Part shown: one piece after another, positions 7,811 through 10,548 of the stretch | How the letters are laid out: every line of letters starts with the position of its first letter | Position numbering within the stretch: the stretch's first letter is position 1 | NCBI GenBank assembly: GCA_003024985.2 | Contig: PXIH01S0012021.1 | Length of the DNA: 10,548 nt | Direction: 5' to 3' (one strand) | Source of the DNA: Euperipatoides rowelli | Taxonomy: Eukaryota > Onychophora > Udeonychophora > Euonychophora > Peripatopsidae | Translations under genes and position numbers: made by a program | Notes under the pieces: generated by a model | What the model saw: the letters and a program-made list of their open reading frames with translations, nothing else | Database searches by the model: none | Told to the model about the DNA's origin: nothing

Positions 7811-7930
7811 ATCTCAACCCTCTGTGCCACTGCCCCTTGGCCCTCAACCCTCTGCGCCACTACCCCTTGGCCCTCAACCCTCTGCGCCACTATCCATTGG
7901 CCCTCAACCCTCTGCGCCACTACCCCTTGG
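7811..7930 (-). repeat. four tandem 30-bp box A units at the SINE head
   Basis: Four units of exactly 30 bp lie at 7811-7840, 7841-7870, 7871-7900 and 7901-7930. On the minus strand each carries AGTGGCGCAGAGGGTTGAG, which contains the Pol III box A consensus TRGCNNAGNGG. The unit next to the body (7811-7840) has TGGCACAGAGG. The two units at 7841-7870 and 7901-7930 are identical, and the one between them differs at two positions. The element's 5' end coincides with a unit boundary directly beside the target duplication. The repeated peptide VAQRVEGQ seen in one frame is a translation artefact. Confidence 0.92.
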
Positions 7931-7931
7931 C

Positions 7932-7946
7932 TTTTTTAACCTTTCT
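7932..7946. repeat. right target-site duplication of the SINE
   Basis: TTTTTTAACCTTTCT directly abuts the 5' end of the minus-strand SINE and matches 7413-7427. Confidence 0.85.
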
Positions 7947-8985
7947 GTGTGACATGTGGAAGTTTTCAATCAAACTTTCCAAGAGCTTTTACTAGGAAGC
8001 AAAGCGCCCTCTATACAATCATCATGTTTTCCTTCCTTCTAAGATATTTTTCCTGTTGTAGAAGATGCAATTCAGTTCTAAGTTGAGAAAAGTCGAGTTA
8101 ATTCAATCCATTAGCAGATTGATCAATATGGAAAGACATGTAAATGACTATGCAATCGACTTTTCTTTTTTTCTTCTGCATTCAATATGGAATCTTTAAC
8201 GGCTTTTGCTGTTTTTCTCGATTAGAAGCTGAACTCAACATTGGCATGAATTTTGTATGCAGAAGAATAATTTTCCCAGAATTAATTTACACCTGTAAAA
8301 AAGCTACATCCCTTTACAAACCAATCGGAAATTTATTTATCAGAAAGATACAATGAAGAGAACTGCAGGACATTGATCCATTAATCGATTGAATATTTTG
8401 GGATCCACAGTTATTTCCATGCTTTCAATTTAATTTTTTTCTTCCGTGCTCCTAAAAATGACCATTTTAAATTTTCAGATAGCTTTCCCTTTGATCATCA
8501 TGCTCACTGATGCAGTCATCATGCGCAATTAAAAGATGGACAGCAATCCATCATCATCCATAAATTATTGAATAAATTCAATATTTACATAGACCTATCC
8601 ATTTGACTCCATCTTATTTAGCCATTTATCCAATCATATTTTTGGTTTCCTAAGTAGAGGGCAGCACACTGTTGTTTTTCTCCCAATTGATTTAGTTTGA
8701 AAACAGCGTATTTGAACATGGATTTTCGTAAAGCAATAAAGTAAAACTAATATCTTTTACATATTACTAGATGTTTATCGGAATTCATTTTGACGCTTAA
8801 AACTTAAAATCACAACTGTTGGAAATCGGAAGAGGAATATGATTGGCTATCATATAGAGCAAATTATAACAAATTTATGCATAAATATTCATTTATGAAA
8901 TTGATCGAAATGGATCGGAAAACTGTTCTGTAAAAGTATAAATGAGTATTTACAGTGACAGGGAAAAAGAGTGAGACAAAGTGTC
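7947..8985. other. noncoding stretch, no gene recognised
   Basis: This is unique-looking AT-rich sequence with two AGAGGGC-type motifs (minus strand at about 8004-8013, plus strand at about 8655-8664) and several ATTAATCGATT or TTGATCAAT-like palindromic words. The 70-codon open stretch at 8144-8356 has no motif I recognise. No repeat array or RNA gene is seen. Confidence 0.45.
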
Positions 8986-9013
8986 ACAAGTAGCACTAGA
9001 GGGCGCTACTTGT
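8986..9013 (+). promoter_or_regulatory. CTCF-like motif inside a short palindrome
   Basis: GCACTAGAGGGCGCTA at 8993-9008 matches the bilaterian CTCF core (CCACTAGRGGGCGCTA type) at all but the first position. It lies inside a 9-bp perfect inverted repeat, ACAAGTAGC at 8986-8994 and GCTACTTGT at 9005-9013. The motif is seen directly. Binding, and whether this species uses the same consensus, is inference. A transposon terminus is an alternative, since AGAGGGCGC also occurs in mobile elements. Confidence 0.35.
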
Positions 9014-9884
9014 TTTTAGAGCACGATTAAGTTATTGGAAAACATGTTGTAAGTGAAATAACATTAAACAAAACGATATTTGCCATTGGCTACATGTTAA
9101 AAATCACATAAAGTAATAGTATTTACAATTCAACTATAATAAAATCATAAAATTTAAATTAAAAATGTTCTTACTTGAGTTAGGATACATTTTTTTTTTA
9201 CATTGATAACTTATTTGGACTGAGAATAATGTTTTAATCGATTAATTGGGTTAGAATTCAGATTTAATAAAAATGTAAATAAAACTAGGTACCATACATA
9301 CTGTATCTATGATTACTGGATATGAGACTTAGTTTATCGATGTACAGTATGTACAGGGCTGAGTTTCTCAATGTTGAAAAAAACCTTATGCCGAATTTCA
9401 TGTAACTTTGAACAGTTCAAGTCATCACAGGTGCAAATAAAGTTGCCAGATTGTACATTTTTTCTGTATTCTTTCATTTTTTACCTTAAAATACATCTTC
9501 TGTAATTTGAGGCTTTTCTACATTTTTTTTTCTTAAAAAAAGTATTTTCATTGTCAGATGTAAGAAATGTGTGTTGTGTAAACTTGATAAAAGCTGAAAT
9601 ACAAGTGTTTCTCAACTTCAATCAATCATGCAGATAATTTTTTCTTGGAAAACCAAAATAATATAAAACTACTTCAACTGCCAAATTATCCATCAAATAT
9701 GGTGATGTCAGCAACAATCTATGTTTTCATAAGTACTAATGGTTTTATTATACAGCAAACATATATGACCTACAGTTTGTTGTTATTAATACTGTAAAGA
9801 TATTTCATATTAAATGTCTAATATCAAGTTTAAACTGGTAATGACTTAAACTGAAAATTATCATTTATATGTTGATACATCTGC
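9014..9884. other. AT-rich stretch without a gene
   Basis: Apart from the inverted repeat at 9295-9353 I see only AT-rich sequence, short homopolymers and stops in every frame. Confidence 0.5.
9295..9353. repeat. 11-bp inverted repeat, 37-nt spacer
   Basis: TACATACTGTA at 9295-9305 and TACAGTATGTA at 9343-9353 are exact reverse complements. The spacer is AT-rich and noncoding. It could be a hairpin or a remnant of a very small inverted-repeat element. No target duplication is evident. Confidence 0.55.
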
Positions 9885-10548
9885 TTTATTTTTTATGACA
9901 ATCTTCCTTATTTTTTGTGAAAATTTTCCTTATTTTTTGTGAAAATCTTCCTTATTTTTTGTAAAAATCTTTATTCTTGTAAAAATCCTTATTTTTTGTG
10001 AAAATATTTATTTTTTGTGAAAATCTTCCTTATTTTTTTGTGAAAATCTTTATTTTTTTGTGAAAATCTTCCTTATTTTTTGTGAAAATCATCCTTATTT
10101 TTGTGAAAATCTTCTTTATTTTTTGAGAAAATCTTCTATATTTTTTTTTAAATCTCCCTTATTTTTTGTGAAAATCGTAATTTTTTGTGAAAATCGTAAT
10201 TTTTTGTGAAAATCTTCCTTATTTTTTGTGAAAATCTTCCTTACTTTTTGTGAAAATCTTTTTTATTTTTTGTGAAAATCTTTATTATTTGTGAAAATCT
10301 TCCTTATTTTTTGTGAAAAGCTTCCTTATTTTTTGTTCAAATCTTCCTTATTTTTTGTTGCAATCTTCCTTATTTTTTGTGAAAATTTTCATTATTTTTT
10401 GTGAAAAACTTCCTTATTTTTTTGTTAAAATCTTCCTTATTTTTTGTGAAAATTTTCATTATTTTTAGTGAAAAACTTATTTTTTGTGAAAATCTTGATT
10501 ATTTTTATTGAAAATCTTCCTTATTTTTTGTGAAAATCTTCCTTATTT
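9885..10548. repeat. 22-bp T-rich minisatellite of about 30 copies, runs off the edge
   Basis: Units are built on TTTTTTGTGAAAATCTTCC with a leading TTA and repeat about every 22 bp to the end of the window. Many copies have point changes or lack part of the CTTCC segment, giving shorter 17-20-bp units (for example two AAAATCGTAA variants at about 10173-10200). The plus strand is strongly T-rich with G and C confined to the GTG and CTTCC positions. The array is truncated by the window end, so its size is unknown. Confidence 0.93.

Larger units (their letters stand above)
7428..7930 (-). mobile_element. tRNA-derived SINE of about 500 bp
   Basis: A retroposon on the minus strand. Its 3' poly(A) tail appears as a T run at about 7428-7444 and its 5' end is at 7930, with a near-perfect 15-bp target duplication outside both ends (7413-7427 and 7932-7946). 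Reading the minus strand, it has a tRNA-like head with box A (TGGCGCAGAGG) and a box B-like GGGTTCGCGGC (7758-7768). A body of about 250 bp without long similarity to anything I recognise follows. Next come three CTATTTACA motifs (plus strand, about 7499-7556), and then two short hairpins, GTTTC/GAAAC at 7485-7499 and CCCG/CGGG at 7461-7473, before the tail. GC content is clearly higher than the surroundings. Overlapping ORFs on both strands here come from the repeat and are not genes. SINE family unknown. Confidence 0.85.

Noticed and set aside
7582-7995. Overlapping ORFs of 95-112 codons on both strands, including one with VAQRVEGQ repeats
   Set aside because: They lie entirely within or at the edge of the SINE, and the peptide repeats are the 30-bp box A units read in frame. 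No protein family is evident.
8144-8356. 70-codon ORF
   Set aside because: No family resemblance and an F-rich start from a T run. It is indistinguishable from chance in AT-rich DNA.

Overview
The window looks like AT-rich intronic and intergenic DNA from an animal nuclear genome. No bacterial operon, ribosome binding site or long ORF is present. What stands out is a spliced exon of a conserved enzyme, a tRNA-derived SINE flanked by a target-site duplication, a MITE-like element with terminal inverted repeats, a decayed LINE-like coding fragment and several tandem satellites. A single N at 2757 points to a draft assembly. The repeat mix would suit an invertebrate, perhaps a mollusc or another lophotrochozoan, but that is inference and I cannot name the species.

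The only gene I can support is on the plus strand. An 86-nt exon at 3896-3981 has consensus splice sites and encodes a peptide ending in GYDLSPKG, which is the signature of arylformamidase (kynurenine formamidase, AFMID) of tryptophan catabolism. A second, weaker exon is proposed at 5980-6026. It is in compatible phase and continues the family alignment (V-E-Q-F-T-K-Q-V). The exons carrying the HGGYW oxyanion motif and the GHSAG nucleophile were not found, so most of the gene should lie outside the window or be interrupted by introns running past both edges.

Layout: 1-177 holds two different 22-bp minisatellites; 320-720 holds a tandem duplication of about 174 bp; 764-886 is a fold-back element; 1415-1580 is an 82-bp duplication; 1620-2756 is a higher-order satellite ending at the N; 2933-3117 is a 75-bp repeat with T tracts. 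From 3896 to 6026 lies the AFMID region, whose proposed intron contains a LINE-like zinc-knuckle fragment (4369-4575) and a 334-bp MITE (5504-5837). At 7428-7930 a minus-strand SINE of about 500 bp carries four tandem copies of its Pol III box A head. From 7947 to 9884 the DNA is mostly unannotatable, apart from three AGAGGGC motifs, one of them CTCF-like and set within a short palindrome. From 9885 to the right edge runs a third 22-bp minisatellite of roughly 30 copies.

No multi-gene pathway or defence system is visible. The most unusual structure is the SINE with a fourfold tandem promoter head.
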